NCBI RefSeq assembly: GCF_001586255.1
Contig: NZ_CP014544.1
Coordinates: 1,581,501 to 1,645,500, forward strand
Direction: 5' to 3'
DNA: 64,000 bases
Origin: Zhongshania aliphaticivorans
GTDB taxonomy: Bacteria > Pseudomonadota > Gammaproteobacteria > Pseudomonadales > Spongiibacteraceae
The notes below the pieces were generated by a model. The model made no database searches. It had not been told where the DNA came from and was given only the letters and a program-made list of their open reading frames with translations. Below, piece by piece: positions 9,199-17,715 of this stretch (positions are counted from its first letter, which is position 1; the number at the start of each line of letters is the position of its first letter). The position numbers and the translations under genes were made by a program.

Positions 9199-9639
9199 AT
9201 GGTTGAAAGCACAGTGTTCACACCTTGGTTGGCAATAATTGGGGGCAGCTTAATTGGCTTGGCTGCTGTCCTGTTAATGTGGTCTAAGGGACGAATCGCA
9301 GGTATATCCGGTATCGTTGCTGGGGCGCTAAGTGAGCGCGGCGATGAGCGGACTTGGCGATTAAGCTTTTTGCTTGGGCTTTTTCTTGGGGCAATATTGG
9401 CCGCTTATTTCAGTGGTGCCCTGGAGGGCGTGCAGAGCGTCGCGTCGACGCCGGTGCTAGTCGTAGCGGGTTTATTGGTTGGTGTTGGCACCCGAATGGG
9501 CGGCGGTTGTACGTCGGGTCACGGGGTGTGTGGAATCTCACGATTTTCACAGCGCTCAATGGTTGCTACAGCGGTATTTATGGCGAGTGGCGCCGTAACG
9601 GTATTTGTTGTGCGTCATTTGTTGGGAGAGGGTGTATGA
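9199..9639 (+). CDS. YeeE/YedE-family sulfur-compound transporter, first half
   Basis: A 146-residue inner-membrane protein with four or five hydrophobic segments. It contains the family signature GGGCTSGHGVCGISR, whose cysteines line the conduction path in the thiosulfate transporter TsuA/YeeE. The family moves thiosulfate or related sulfur species. In many proteobacteria the transporter is split into two short consecutive genes, and that arrangement is seen here: the stop codon overlaps the ATG of the next gene (ATGA). A TAGGAG ribosome-binding site precedes the ATG. It probably belongs to the sulfur-handling type often regulated by ArsR-family repressors, but no regulator is adjacent. Confidence 0.88.
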   Translation: MVESTVFTPWLAIIGGSLIGLAAVLLMWSKGRIAGISGIVAGALSERGDERTWRLSFLLGLFLGAILAAYFSGALEGVQSVASTPVLVVAGLLVGVGTRMGGGCTSGHGVCGISRFSQRSMVATAVFMASGAVTVFVVRHLLGEGV

Positions 9640-10046
9640 GCCGCTTATTTGTAGTGTTTGCGGGCGCTTTATTTGGCGCCGGAATTACCGTGTCGGGCAT
9701 GGCAAATCCAGCTAAAGTCCAAAACTTTTTGGATATTACTGGGCAGTGGGATCCTAGTCTCGCCCTAGTGATGGGGGCTGCGCTCCTTATTACCACACCT
9801 GGCTTTTTCTTGGTGTTTAAGCGGCAAAAGCCCCGGTTCGCTGACGCCTTTGCTTTGCCAACAAAGAAAGATGTCGATACTAAACTAATATTGGGCGCGG
9901 TTTTGTTTGGTGCTGGTTGGGGTTTGAGTGGCTTATGCCCCGCACCAGCACTTGTTGCCCTATTGACGGGGGCAAGCTCTTTCCTGATTTTTGCGCTGGC
10001 AATGTTTTCGGGCATGTTGCTGCATAAGCAGGTGTTTGAGAAATAG
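9636..10046 (+). CDS. YeeE/YedE-family sulfur-compound transporter, second half
   Basis: A 136-residue inner-membrane protein with about four hydrophobic helices. It includes the second family signature GLCPAPAL with a conserved cysteine, and a repeated FGAG motif. The ATG at 9636 overlaps the upstream TGA by 3 nt, so it is translationally coupled to the first half. The frame is open upstream to 9354, but that extension lies inside the first gene and has no membrane-protein character. The two products are expected to form one transport unit. Confidence 0.87.
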   Translation: MSRLFVVFAGALFGAGITVSGMANPAKVQNFLDITGQWDPSLALVMGAALLITTPGFFLVFKRQKPRFADAFALPTKKDVDTKLILGAVLFGAGWGLSGLCPAPALVALLTGASSFLIFALAMFSGMLLHKQVFEK

Positions 10047-10116
10047 TGTGCCAGACTGAATTGATAGGTTAAACTGGCAGTGTTGATAAAAATAATGCAA
10101 TTTTTGAGGATGCACT

Positions 10117-10593
10117 ATGGCTGTTAAATGTCAGTTTGACCGCAGTATTGATGAGGTTTGGGCATTGTTGTGTGACCCAGATTTTCGCGTAGAGCGCAGT
10201 ATAGCGCTAGGTGAATTGAGTGCAGAGTGCGATGTGGAAGAGGATGGCGAGCAAGTCACGGTTAAAATGAGCCGAGAGGTGGTGCGCGAGTTACCGTCGG
10301 TTTTGGCTCGGGTGTTTAATGCCCAGCAAAGCTTGGTGTTTGTTGAAAATTGGCAGCCTAAAGACGGTGGCTGGGAAGGTAAGATGAGTATCGAGATTAA
10401 AAAGCAGCCAGTGCAACTGGGTGCAACAATGTCTTTGCTGCCGACGGCGTCGGGTTGTGAGTACATTGTGAGTCATCACTGCAAGGCGAAAATCCCCTTG
10501 GTGGGCGGTAAGGTCGAAAAGTACGTGCTGTCTCAGACCGACGATGGCGCTTTGGATGAGCTGAATTATCTGAAAGCGAAGCTAACTGCTTAG
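10117..10593 (+). CDS. DUF2505 (SRPBCC-like) protein
   Basis: A 158-residue soluble protein that resembles DUF2505, a family within the START/SRPBCC helix-grip fold. It opens with a strand and a helix (FDRSIDEVWALLCDPDF), as is typical for lipid- or ligand-binding SRPBCC proteins, and ends in a long C-terminal helix. No signal peptide or catalytic motif is seen. It follows the transporter genes by 70 nt and converges with the dus gene, whose stop is 3 nt away. The ligand is unknown. Confidence 0.8.
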   Translation: MAVKCQFDRSIDEVWALLCDPDFRVERSIALGELSAECDVEEDGEQVTVKMSREVVRELPSVLARVFNAQQSLVFVENWQPKDGGWEGKMSIEIKKQPVQLGATMSLLPTASGCEYIVSHHCKAKIPLVGGKVEKYVLSQTDDGALDELNYLKAKLTA

Positions 10594-10596
10594 CCT

Positions 10597-11565
10597 TTAG
10601 GCTGCTATGGCTAGGTAGTGGCGGTGTTCGTCTAGCGCCGCCGTAATATCTGCAGCGGTGTTTAGGCGTTTAATTCGCTCAAATAATCGCTGCGCTTCTT
10701 GGTATTCTCTGCGCAAGTAACCCAGCCACTGTTTTATAGGTCCGCCGACATGGCGCGGTGCGCAATTTACAATGCTGTCTGCAAATAAAGCCTCAACAAG
10801 ATGAAGTACTGCGGGCCAGGTGTCGCGCTTATAGTGCAAGCCTTCTGATGCTGATTTGATTTCGAGGGCGAGATCCGGCCGCGCTAGTAGTCCTCGGCCC
10901 AGCATCACATCTTCGCAATGGCTTTGGGCTCGGCATTGCGTAAAGTCGGTGGGGCTCCACACTTCGCCATTGGCAATAATAGGTATATTTGTGATTTTGT
11001 GTACTTGCGCAAGTTGGTGCCAGTGCGCTGGTGGTTTATAGCCATCCTCTTTGGTGCGGGCGTGAATGGTGATACCGTTCGCGCCCGCTTCGCTGATAGC
11101 GGCGATAATTTCAGCGAGTCGACTACTGTCCTTAAAACCAAGGCGAATCTTTGCGGTCACAGGTATTTCTTTAGGTACAGCCGCACGCATAGCGCTAATG
11201 ATTTGGTGTAGTAGCTCTGGTTCGTCTAATAAAACTGAGCCGCCGCGGTGCCGATTAACGCATTTTGCGGGACAGCCAAAATTGGTGTCGATACCGGGAG
11301 CGCCTAGGCTGGCTGCGCGGGCTGCATTTTCAGCCATTGGCCCCGGGTCGCCGCCGAGTAATTGCAGGTAAGCGGGCACGCCGCTGGGCGTGAGACCGTT
11401 GTTATTAAGCTCGGGGCACAAGCGGTGAAATACCCGTGGCGGCAATAGCTGGTCGCTAACTCGGACAAATTCGGTTACGCAGCGATCTATGCCGCCCACA
11501 GCGGTAAGCAGGGCGCGCATACGGGCGTTAACAACGCCTTCCATTGGGGCGAGATGTAGTTGCAT
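10597..11565 (-). CDS. dusC: tRNA-dihydrouridine synthase, DusC type
   Basis: A 322-residue FMN-dependent enzyme that reduces uridines in the tRNA D-loop. The start (MQLHLAPMEGV) fits the FMN-binding barrel. The catalytic cysteine is C98 in NFGCPAK, followed by the family motif RHRGGSVLL. Later strands carry KIRLG, TIHARTKEDGY and IIANGEVW. Length and the CVNRHRGG sequence favour the DusC subgroup (U16 of tRNA in E. coli) over DusA or DusB; substrate position is family inference. It is transcribed towards the DUF2505 gene. Confidence 0.9.
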   Translation of the reverse strand: MQLHLAPMEGVVNARMRALLTAVGGIDRCVTEFVRVSDQLLPPRVFHRLCPELNNNGLTPSGVPAYLQLLGGDPGPMAENAARAASLGAPGIDTNFGCPAKCVNRHRGGSVLLDEPELLHQIISAMRAAVPKEIPVTAKIRLGFKDSSRLAEIIAAISEAGANGITIHARTKEDGYKPPAHWHQLAQVHKITNIPIIANGEVWSPTDFTQCRAQSHCEDVMLGRGLLARPDLALEIKSASEGLHYKRDTWPAVLHLVEALFADSIVNCAPRHVGGPIKQWLGYLRREYQEAQRLFERIKRLNTAADITAALDEHRHYLAIAA

Positions 11566-11685
11566 TACAGGGAGTCATTGCCCAAAAGCGCTATTGTACC
11601 TCAGTGGTGGGCCTACAGTAATTATCTGATACCGGTATTGTCTCGTATATGAGGCGTGGTTTGAACTTGGCTAGCGGAGGTTGAT

Positions 11686-12444
11686 GTGTTGTTGAAGTGG
11701 CTTCAGGCATTGAGTATTGGTGGTGTGACGGCGATGTTGCTGATGATGCTAAATACTTTGTCCCCGGCGAATGATGCGGCGAGTGAAGAGGAGATGATTT
11801 TTAATGCCGATAATGCCAGTACATTTGGCGAGGAGCCTCAGCCACGTCGCAAGCTTCAGTTACTGACACTAGGTCATGACGAGGGCGGCGCGTTTGCCCA
11901 GCTCAAGATCGGCAGTGATGTACAGCAGCTGCGCGCAGGCGAGACTATTTTGCCCTGTGTGGTGCTTGCCAAGATCCTTGATGATTCTGTGCTAATTAAT
12001 AATTGTGGCGGCTACGCTTTGTTGGCGCCGCTATTGACGTCTGCAGGTGACATATTTGCGCTCAATATTGAGCAATATGATGCATTAAATTTGGCTGAGC
12101 CGCGCATTGTCGATTTGCGGAATAATTCTGCGGCAAGGAAGTTGATCGCCGATTACCGCCAGCGTTTATACCAGCGCCCACTGTCTTTGCGGGGGGCTGT
12201 CGATATCGAGGTTAGGGTCGACCCTTTGGGTGAGCGGCGCTACTATTTGTCGCCGGGTAAAGATCAGGCTCTATTCGAAACGTTAGCTTTACGAGCTGGT
12301 GACCGAGTCGTTGCGATTAATGGATTATCATTGGCCAGCAGTGAAGCGCTGACAGATATATATGGTGTTTTAGCAAATATTGAGCAGTTGGCCCTCACTC
12401 TGGAGCGGGGTGAGCAGCGCGTGGTATTGCTGTTGCGGTTTTAA
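11686..12444 (+). CDS. GspC-like protein (second, outside the gsp operon)
   Basis: A 252-residue inner-membrane protein with the layout of type II secretion GspC: a short cytoplasmic end, one membrane helix at about 7-27, a periplasmic HR-like beta domain (about 55-130, including LRAGETILPCVVLAKI), and a C-terminal PDZ-like domain (about 180-252, with LRAGDRVVAINGL). In GspC proteins the HR domain contacts secretin GspD. The start is GTG at 11686 with a GGAGG ribosome-binding site. It lies 750 nt before the gspC proper, from which it differs strongly, and is separated from it by rubredoxin and lipoprotein genes. HR Cys90 and Cys105 (approximate) could form a disulfide. It could instead be a degenerate or specialised adaptor. 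Confidence 0.7.
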   Translation: MLLKWLQALSIGGVTAMLLMMLNTLSPANDAASEEEMIFNADNASTFGEEPQPRRKLQLLTLGHDEGGAFAQLKIGSDVQQLRAGETILPCVVLAKILDDSVLINNCGGYALLAPLLTSAGDIFALNIEQYDALNLAEPRIVDLRNNSAARKLIADYRQRLYQRPLSLRGAVDIEVRVDPLGERRYYLSPGKDQALFETLALRAGDRVVAINGLSLASSEALTDIYGVLANIEQLALTLERGEQRVVLLLRF

Positions 12445-12604
12445 GTTGGGCCATTTTTACGCATATGCATAGCATACATTATTGAATTTACTTAATATTT
12501 GCGTCACTGATTCAATAGTATACTCGCCAGCTGTCGGCTCCGCGCACGAGCTGAGATAACTATATTACTATCGCTAGGCGCTTAAGCCGAAAGAGGAGAT
12601 GTTT

Positions 12605-12778
12605 GTGAGCGAGTTTAAAAAATGGGAATGTGTGATTTGTGGGTTTGTATACGATGAGGCTGAGGGCTGGCCTGACGACGGCATTGCCGCCGGAACGGCT
12701 TGGGCCGATGTGCCAGAAGACTGGGAGTGCCCAGACTGCGGTATTAGCAAATTCGACTTTGATATGGTTGAAGTTTGA
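12605..12778 (+). CDS. rubA: Rubredoxin
   Basis: A 57-residue one-iron electron-transfer protein. Two CxxC pairs (CVICG and CPDCG) ligate the iron, with the characteristic [11 protein letters not shown] and VPEDWECP segments. It normally passes electrons from rubredoxin reductase to alkane hydroxylases or other oxidases. The GTG at 12605 is preferred over the ATG at 12599 because GAGGAG ends right at 12598, giving a 6-nt spacing to the GTG. No rubredoxin reductase or alkB is in the window. It was too short to be caught as a long frame but is unambiguous. Confidence 0.93.
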   Translation: MSEFKKWECVICGFVYDEAEGWPDDGIAAGTAWADVPEDWECPDCGISKFDFDMVEV

Positions 12779-12877
12779 GCTATCGCTATTTTTTAAGCGT
12801 AATTGAGCCGGGGGTCGTGCCTGTGGGTGTCGCCCTCTGTTACACTCTGTGAATATTTGTGCTGCTAGGAAGATCTC

Positions 12878-13048
12878 ATGAAGAGAATAATAACAGTGGT
12901 TGCTTTGCTCCTGTCGGTGGCTGTAGTCGCAGCCTGCGCGCCGGAAGTTGGTAGTGATGCGTGGTGTACAGCCATGGAAAACAAGCCCAAGGGTGATTGG
13001 TCTGGCAATGAGGCCAAAGATTACGCTAAGCACTGCGTGTTTAAATAG
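12878..13048 (+). CDS. DUF3012 small lipoprotein
   Basis: A 56-residue protein with a lipoprotein signal peptide: a Lys-Arg start, a hydrophobic core and a lipobox-like VAAC (Cys20). The mature part reads GSDAWCTAMENKPKGDW, followed by a conserved NEA-KDYAKHC end, as in DUF3012 proteins. It has two further cysteines (30 and 53), which could pair in the periplasm. AGGAAG precedes the ATG. Function unknown. Confidence 0.85.
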   Translation: MKRIITVVALLLSVAVVAACAPEVGSDAWCTAMENKPKGDWSGNEAKDYAKHCVFK

Positions 13049-13194
13049 GCCTAGATCTGCAGTGCAAGTCGGGCACGCGCCTGTTTCGGGTGTCGCATAT
13101 TACACAGGATGATGTAAGAAAAATGTCATATTATTCCGCTACTATTCGGCGCCTAGCCTTCTTTCAGGGGGAAAACTGAGACGTGGAGCAGTCT

Positions 13195-14067
13195 ATGACA
13201 TGGGTGAAAATGCTCACGCCTCGGTTGGCTAGCTGCTTAACTGCCCTAATAGCGGCTTTGCTTTTGGCTGTTCTTGCGGGCTTGTGTTGGCAGGTGGTTG
13301 CGCTTTTTCGTGGCGTGCAGCTACCGAGTGTCGGCCCAGTGGTCGCGACCTCGATAAGCAAATCTAGCGCCAAAAATTACGATGTGCAAAGTTTGCTGGC
13401 AGTACCTTTGTTTGGTCTGAGGCCGAGTAACGCGGTGGCCGCGACAGAAATTCAAAAAGACATTCGGCGCAGCGCTCTAAAAATTACTGTAATCGGCCTT
13501 GTGGCGGGTAACGATGAGCGCGGCGTTGCGGTGTTGCGTCACGGTAATAAAACGAAGGCCTATGGCATCGGTGAGAAAATTGAAGTGCCGGGTACCGTTA
13601 CCTTACTCGCGGTATTGGCCGACCACATAATTATTGAGAACAATCGTAAACAGGAAAAAATCGAGCTAGATCAGAAAGCCGGTGCGACCGGTTTGCGGGC
13701 CGCCTCGACGAACAGCCGTCCAAGCAATGCGGAAAATGTCGATTTAAGCACTGCAGGAATTCGGGAATTAGTGGGTGACCCCCGCGACACCTTGCAAAAC
13801 AGTCCATTGCAGTTAGTGCGGTTTTTTTCCGTGAACCCGGTTATGGATGGCGGCAGACTTACCGGTTATGAAGTGAAGCCGGGGCGGGATACACGCCTAT
13901 TCTCGCAGCTGTCACTGGAGCCTGGCGACGTGTTGCTGTCGGTTAATGGCCAGTCGCTCTCCGATATGTCGACCCAAGAATTAATGAAAATGATGGAAAA
14001 CACCAGTTCCTACGAGCTGCTGATTAAACGCGCAGATACCATACTCACCAAAAGATTTGATCTATGA
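13195..14067 (+). CDS. gspC: Type II secretion system protein C
   Basis: A 290-residue inner-membrane protein that links the inner-membrane platform to the secretin. It has a short cytoplasmic end, a membrane helix at about 12-36, a linker, an HR domain (about 90-160, LKITVIGLVAGN to the HIIIEN strand) and a C-terminal PDZ-like domain (about 205-290, LEPGDVLLSVNG). The ATG at 13195 has a GGAG ribosome-binding site inside the possible GTG-led extension from 13183. It is the first gene of the gspCDEFGHIJKLMN operon and overlaps gspD by 4 nt (ATGA). Confidence 0.9.
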   Translation: MTWVKMLTPRLASCLTALIAALLLAVLAGLCWQVVALFRGVQLPSVGPVVATSISKSSAKNYDVQSLLAVPLFGLRPSNAVAATEIQKDIRRSALKITVIGLVAGNDERGVAVLRHGNKTKAYGIGEKIEVPGTVTLLAVLADHIIIENNRKQEKIELDQKAGATGLRAASTNSRPSNAENVDLSTAGIRELVGDPRDTLQNSPLQLVRFFSVNPVMDGGRLTGYEVKPGRDTRLFSQLSLEPGDVLLSVNGQSLSDMSTQELMKMMENTSSYELLIKRADTILTKRFDL

Positions 14068-16229
14068 AATCCTTGCTACTGAAGTTAAGCATCACATTTT
14101 GTCTATTTCTAACTGTCTCTGGCACGGCCTTGGCCGAGCGCTTTGAACTGGATATGCAAAATGTTGATATTGGCGAATTTATCGACACCGTCGCCAAGCT
14201 CACGGGTAAAACCATTGTGGTTGATAGCCGGGTGAAAGGTAAAATTACGGTGCAGAGCCATCGTAAGCTCGATGCCGATGAACTTTACCAAATATTTTTG
14301 TTACAGCTGGGTGTCGAAGGCTATTCTGCCATTGAGGTGGGTGACGGAATACTCAAGGTTATTCCCAACCAAGCGGCAAAAATTGAAGGCATAGAGGTGC
14401 AGCTCGGTCGTAATGCAACCGGCCGCAGCGAATCTATTATTACCCGTATCGCGCAACTGCAAAATGCCGATGCCGATGAGCTGGTTAAGTCGCTACGGCC
14501 GCTGGTCGATAATAAAGTTGGCGTCATCACGAGCTACGCTGACTCCAATATTATTCTGATTACCGACCGCGAATCTAATGTGCGGCGTTTGATGTCGATT
14601 ATTAATGCGATCAACTCGGTTGATTCGCAATTGATGGAAACCGTGGTCTTAAAAAATTCCTCGGCTGAAGAAGTCGAGCGTATTCTTACTAAGGTTCTGT
14701 CGCAACAAACCCGTAAACGCGGTGCGTCCAAGCCGGTTGTCGCGGCTGATCCTCGCACGAACACCTTGATTTTGTTTGGCGACGATGAGGCACGGAGCTA
14801 TTTGCGGCGCCTAGTGGTTGATCTCGACAGCGAAGTGAGTAGCCAGTCTAATATTCGCGTGCAATACCTCAAGTACGCGAAAGCGGTCGATTTAGCACCG
14901 GTGCTTAAAAGCATTAGCGATACCATTGTGAAAGGCGACCAGGCAGCTGGTCGACCAGCTGCCGCGGGCGACTCGTCGTCATTAATTAATATAGAAGCCC
15001 ACGAACAAACCAATTCTATTGTGCTGTCGGGCAGCCCTCATATTATTACGGATTTGCTCTCGGTTATTCGCGACCTCGATATCCGCCGCGCCCAGGTATT
15101 GGTTGAGGCAATTATTATCGAAGTCTCAGACAATCGCGCTAAGGAACTGGGTGTGCAATGGTTGTTTAAAGGGGCAAATGGCGGCAATCAGCCCGCCGGT
15201 GGCATTAACTTTGGTGGCGGCGCCTCGGGTAGCAGTAGCACCCCTGGTATTATTAGTTTACTCGCCGGTGAAGAGGCGGCGGCAGCGGCCGCCAGCGGTG
15301 TACGTGGCGCGGCGATTGGTCTGGGTAAACTGCGCGATGGTGCTTTTAGTTTTGCTACCTTGTTAACTGCGTTAGCGAGCGACTCAGAATCGAATATCTT
15401 GTCTACGCCAAGCCTATTGACCTTGGATAACGAAGAAGCGTCTATTTTAGTTGGCCAAGAAATTCCGGTCATTACTGGTTCAACCGCAAGCTCCACCAAT
15501 ACCAACCCCTTTCAGACGATTAGCCGTCAGGAAGTGGGTATCAAACTTTTGTTTACGCCTCAGATAAATGAAGGCGACGCAGTGCAACTGAATATTGAGC
15601 AGGAAGTTTCTTCATTAAGCCCATCAACCAACGCCGCTGACGTCATCACCAATAAGCGTACCATTAAGACCTCGGTCTTAGTGAATGATGGCGCGACAAT
15701 TGTGCTTGGCGGTTTAATTGACGACCAGGTGACAGAGCAGACTGCAAAAGTGCCTTTGCTCGGTGATATTCCGATTCTTGGCCGTTTATTCCGCTCTGAC
15801 AGCACCAGCAAGGTTAAGCGTAATTTGATGGTATTTATTCGTCCCACCATTGTGCGCGATCAAGCCACTTTGTCGGATTTAAGTGCCCGCAAATACAACT
15901 TTATTCGTGCCGAGCAATTAGTGAAGGCGGAGCAGGGCATTAATTTATTCCCATTTACCGATCTCGCTGTGTTGCCTGAATGGACGGGTATGGATGCATC
16001 CCCGCCAAATATATTGCCCCATAAGCCGGTGCCGCCACCAATGTCGCCAGCCGAAGACGCCGTTGAAAAACGCCAAATTCAACCGTCATCAGATAAGCGC
16101 AGCGAGGTTCCCAGTGAGCGTCAACCAAATGACGATAAGGCAACTGCGCCTGAACTGCACGCCGATTGTGAAACAGAGGGCGATTGTGCCAAGGCCGATC
16201 TAGTAAGTGTGAACGAGGCTTCACACTGA
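14064..16229 (+). CDS. gspD: Type II secretion outer-membrane secretin
   Basis: A 721-residue secretin with a signal peptide ending near AERF. N0 comes first (FELDMQNVDIGEFIDTVAKL), then repeated N1-N3 ring domains, then the C-terminal secretin beta domain ending around IFVRPT-like MVFIRPTIV. A low-complexity Ala/Gly/Ser stretch near 390-420 lies within the region between N3 and the gate. After the secretin core comes a tail of about 100 residues rich in Pro, Glu, Asp and Ser with two Cys, longer than in many GspD proteins; it may be the pilotin-binding S-domain plus a linker. No gspS is nearby. Confidence 0.95.
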   Translation: MKSLLLKLSITFCLFLTVSGTALAERFELDMQNVDIGEFIDTVAKLTGKTIVVDSRVKGKITVQSHRKLDADELYQIFLLQLGVEGYSAIEVGDGILKVIPNQAAKIEGIEVQLGRNATGRSESIITRIAQLQNADADELVKSLRPLVDNKVGVITSYADSNIILITDRESNVRRLMSIINAINSVDSQLMETVVLKNSSAEEVERILTKVLSQQTRKRGASKPVVAADPRTNTLILFGDDEARSYLRRLVVDLDSEVSSQSNIRVQYLKYAKAVDLAPVLKSISDTIVKGDQAAGRPAAAGDSSSLINIEAHEQTNSIVLSGSPHIITDLLSVIRDLDIRRAQVLVEAIIIEVSDNRAKELGVQWLFKGANGGNQPAGGINFGGGASGSSSTPGIISLLAGEEAAAAAASGVRGAAIGLGKLRDGAFSFATLLTALASDSESNILSTPSLLTLDNEEASILVGQEIPVITGSTASSTNTNPFQTISRQEVGIKLLFTPQINEGDAVQLNIEQEVSSLSPSTNAADVITNKRTIKTSVLVNDGATIVLGGLIDDQVTEQTAKVPLLGDIPILGRLFRSDSTSKVKRNLMVFIRPTIVRDQATLSDLSARKYNFIRAEQLVKAEQGINLFPFTDLAVLPEWTGMDASPPNILPHKPVPPPMSPAEDAVEKRQIQPSSDKRSEVPSERQPNDDKATAPELHADCETEGDCAKADLVSVNEASH

Positions 16230-16230
16230 T

Positions 16231-17715
16231 ATGTCGCAAACCCTAACGTATGCCTTCGCCCGCAGTAACCGCGTTCTTATTGAAGAGAATGCCAGCGGTG
16301 AATTAATGCTGCTGTGTTGCAAACAAACGCCACCGTCGGCGCTTGCCGAAGTGCAGCGGGTTATTCCCCAGCCCTTAGTATTTACGCTCTGTGAAGAAAA
16401 AGTTTTACAGGATAAAATTAATGAGACCTTCCAGCGTCAGCAGGGCGACGCAATGTCGGCAATGGGTGATATTTCCAGTGAGGTGGATCTCGATCGCCTC
16501 GCCGAGGAGATCCCCGAGTCTCAAGACCTGCTCGATGCGCAAGATGACGCGCCGGTTATTCGTTTAATCAACGCCTTATTTGGTGAAGCATTAAAGCGTG
16601 ATGCCTCTGATATTCATATTGAAACCTATGAAAAAACGATGTCGGTGCGTTTGCGCGTTGACGGTATTTTGCAGGAAGTTTTAACCCCAAGTCGCCGTTT
16701 GGCGCCATTGCTGGTGTCGCGAATTAAGGTTATGTCTAGACTTGATATTGCCGAAAAACGGGTGCCGCAAGATGGCCGCGTTTCTTTGCGTATTGCTGGC
16801 CGTGCAGTTGACGTGCGGGTATCGACCATCCCCTCGAATTACGGTGAGCGAGTGGTAATGCGATTGCTCGACAAACAAGCAGCGCGTATCGATCTAGAGC
16901 AGCTGGGTATGCCGTCGCGCACGCTAGATACCCTTAAAGATCTTTTGCAGCAGCCTAACGGGATTATTTTGGTCACCGGCCCCACGGGCTCGGGTAAAAC
17001 GACGACCTTGTATGCGGGTTTAATGGCCCTCAACGACCGGCGCCGCAATATTCTCACTGTTGAAGATCCGGTGGAATACGATATTGAAGGCATCGGCCAA
17101 ACTCAGGTGCACGCCAAGGTCGGTATGACCTTCGCGCGAGGTTTGCGGGCGATATTGCGTCAAGACCCGGACGTGGTGATGCTGGGTGAAATTCGCGACC
17201 AGGAAACTGCAGAGATCGCAGTGCAAGCCTCTTTGACAGGGCACTTGGTGCTGTCGACTTTACACACCAATACCGCCGTTGGCGCAGTGACGCGCTTAGT
17301 TGATATCGGCGTTGAGCCGTATTTGATTGCCTCGAGCTTGAAGGGCGTATTAGCTCAGCGTCTGGTCAGAAAACTCTGCCAAACTTGCCGTCACCCCATT
17401 GTCTTAGACAAGACCGAAGCGCGGTTGTTGGGCGACCCAAAACTAGAAGGTCAGGGCGCCTTTAATGCGGCGGGTTGTGATGAGTGTCAGCATACTGGCT
17501 ATCGCGGTAGACAAGGCGTGTACGAGTTGCTGGTAATTGACCGCGAGGTTGCAGAATTAATTCACAACCGTGCTGGCGAACAAGATATTTTACGTCAGGT
17601 TGGCGATCATATGCCGTCCTTGATGGGTGAGGGGCGGCGCCTTGTGTTAGACGGCCAAACTAGCCTTGACGAATTATTGCGCAGCGTACGCGAGAGCAGC
17701 AATGCCGGCCTTTGA
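16231..17715 (+). CDS. gspE: Type II secretion assembly ATPase
   Basis: A 494-residue cytoplasmic ATPase that powers pseudopilus assembly. Walker A is GPTGSGKT (250-257), the Asp box is near DVVMLGEIRD, the His box is LVLSTLHTN, and a tetracysteine zinc module is formed by C383/C386 and C416/C419. The N-terminal region binds GspL. It begins 1 nt after gspD and overlaps gspF by 14 nt. Confidence 0.96.
   Translation: MSQTLTYAFARSNRVLIEENASGELMLLCCKQTPPSALAEVQRVIPQPLVFTLCEEKVLQDKINETFQRQQGDAMSAMGDISSEVDLDRLAEEIPESQDLLDAQDDAPVIRLINALFGEALKRDASDIHIETYEKTMSVRLRVDGILQEVLTPSRRLAPLLVSRIKVMSRLDIAEKRVPQDGRVSLRIAGRAVDVRVSTIPSNYGERVVMRLLDKQAARIDLEQLGMPSRTLDTLKDLLQQPNGIILVTGPTGSGKTTTLYAGLMALNDRRRNILTVEDPVEYDIEGIGQTQVHAKVGMTFARGLRAILRQDPDVVMLGEIRDQETAEIAVQASLTGHLVLSTLHTNTAVGAVTRLVDIGVEPYLIASSLKGVLAQRLVRKLCQTCRHPIVLDKTEARLLGDPKLEGQGAFNAAGCDECQHTGYRGRQGVYELLVIDREVAELIHNRAGEQDILRQVGDHMPSLMGEGRRLVLDGQTSLDELLRSVRESSNAGL

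Noticed and set aside
9199-10046. YeeE/YedE halves as one frameshifted gene
   Set aside because: The second half has its own ATG overlapping the first stop, and two-gene versions of this transporter are common.
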